From: Ectothiorhodospiraceae bacterium
GTDB lineage: Bacteria; Pseudomonadota; Gammaproteobacteria; Nitrococcales; AK92
Assembly (NCBI GenBank): GCA_029263635.1
Contig: JAJUFY010000129.1
Location: 1 to 6,501, forward strand
Reading direction: 5' to 3'
DNA: 6,501 nucleotides
The notes beneath the pieces are model-generated. The model saw nothing but the letters and a program-made list of their open reading frames with translations, was not told the DNA's origin and searched no databases. Shown here piece by piece: positions 6,152 through 6,501 of this stretch (its first letter is position 1; the number at the start of each line of letters is the position of its first letter). The position numbers and the translations under genes are program-made.

Positions 6152-6501
6152 GGGACTCCCCCAACGCGTTCCGACTCGCCGAAACCGCCGCCGCCCGGCG
6201 TCTCGATGACGATGGCATCGCCCGGCCGCATATCGGCCCGGGCCGTCGAACCCAGCAGTTCCACGCCACCATCGGCGCGGCGTACCAATGCCCGACCAGG
6301 CTGGCCAGCGCCGCCGCCGGCCAGACCGAACGGCGCCACTCGGTGGCTGTTGGCGAGCAGCGCGGCGGTCATCGGCACCCGGAACTCGATTTCCCGGATC
6401 ACGCCGTCGCCGCCGCGCCAGCGGCCAGCACCGCCGGAGCCGCGGCGGATCTGGAAACGGCGCAGCAGCACCGGAAAACGCTGCTCGAGCACTTCGGGGT
6501 C
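6148..6501 (-). CDS. Hydantoinase B/oxoprolinase family protein, C-terminal 117 residues only
   Basis: C-terminal end of a HyuB-type subunit. With HyuA this family hydrolyses hydantoins or 5-oxoproline using ATP, and related subunits occur in acetone and acetophenone carboxylases. The visible part begins DPEVLEQRFPVLLRRF and carries the family's end-piece signatures: RRGSGGAGRWRGGDGVIREI, VPMTAALLANSHRVAPFGLAGG, GRALVRRADGG, and the near-terminal ETPGGGGFGES. The gene enters from the right edge in frame, with no start in the window; family members are about 500-600 residues, or about 1200 when fused to the A part. Its stop overlaps the regulator start by ATGA. The substrate cannot be told from this part, so hydantoinase, oxoprolinase and carboxylase subunit all remain possible. 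Confidence 0.9.
   Translation of the reverse strand, partial: DPEVLEQRFPVLLRRFQIRRGSGGAGRWRGGDGVIREIEFRVPMTAALLANSHRVAPFGLAGGGAGQPGRALVRRADGGVELLGSTARADMRPGDAIVIETPGGGGFGESERVGGVP

Overview
The window is GC-rich throughout and packed with short-spaced genes using ATG or GTG starts and clear Shine-Dalgarno sites. The gene families (FadI/FadA2-type thiolase with a long FabG, orphan branched-chain-amino-acid-type binding protein, hydantoinase B with a MarR-like regulator) fit a free-living, metabolically versatile proteobacterium. Pseudomonas or a related gammaproteobacterium is my best guess, made from protein resemblance only. No RNA gene, insertion sequence, CRISPR array or integration scar was seen, and no stretch over 300 bases lacks a gene.

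Layout, left to right. (1) 1-2170, minus strand: a thiolase gene followed 12 bases later by a long-form 3-oxoacyl-ACP/CoA reductase that runs off the left edge. Together they form a 3-ketoacyl module: the thiolase makes or cleaves 3-ketoacyl-CoA and the reductase interconverts the 3-keto and 3-hydroxy forms. (2) 2295-2987, minus strand: a histidine-phosphatase-fold protein whose usual second catalytic histidine is serine. (3) 2988-3207: a divergent control region containing a 13-base perfect palindrome. (4) 3208-4440, plus strand, the only plus-strand gene: a secreted periplasmic solute-binding protein with no permease or ATPase gene beside it. (5) 4494-6501, minus strand: a tight cluster of four genes in the transcription order hydantoinase B (C-terminal end only), MarR-like regulator, short-chain dehydrogenase and a 74-residue uncharacterised protein. 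The first pair overlaps by ATGA, the last pair by GTGA, and the middle pair is 48 bases apart, so the four could be one transcript.

The window is largely ordinary accessory metabolism. The points most worth a second look are the histidine-to-serine change in the phosphatase, the small protein that appears to depend on translation of the dehydrogenase before it, the regulator coupled to the hydantoinase gene, and the palindrome between the divergent genes.
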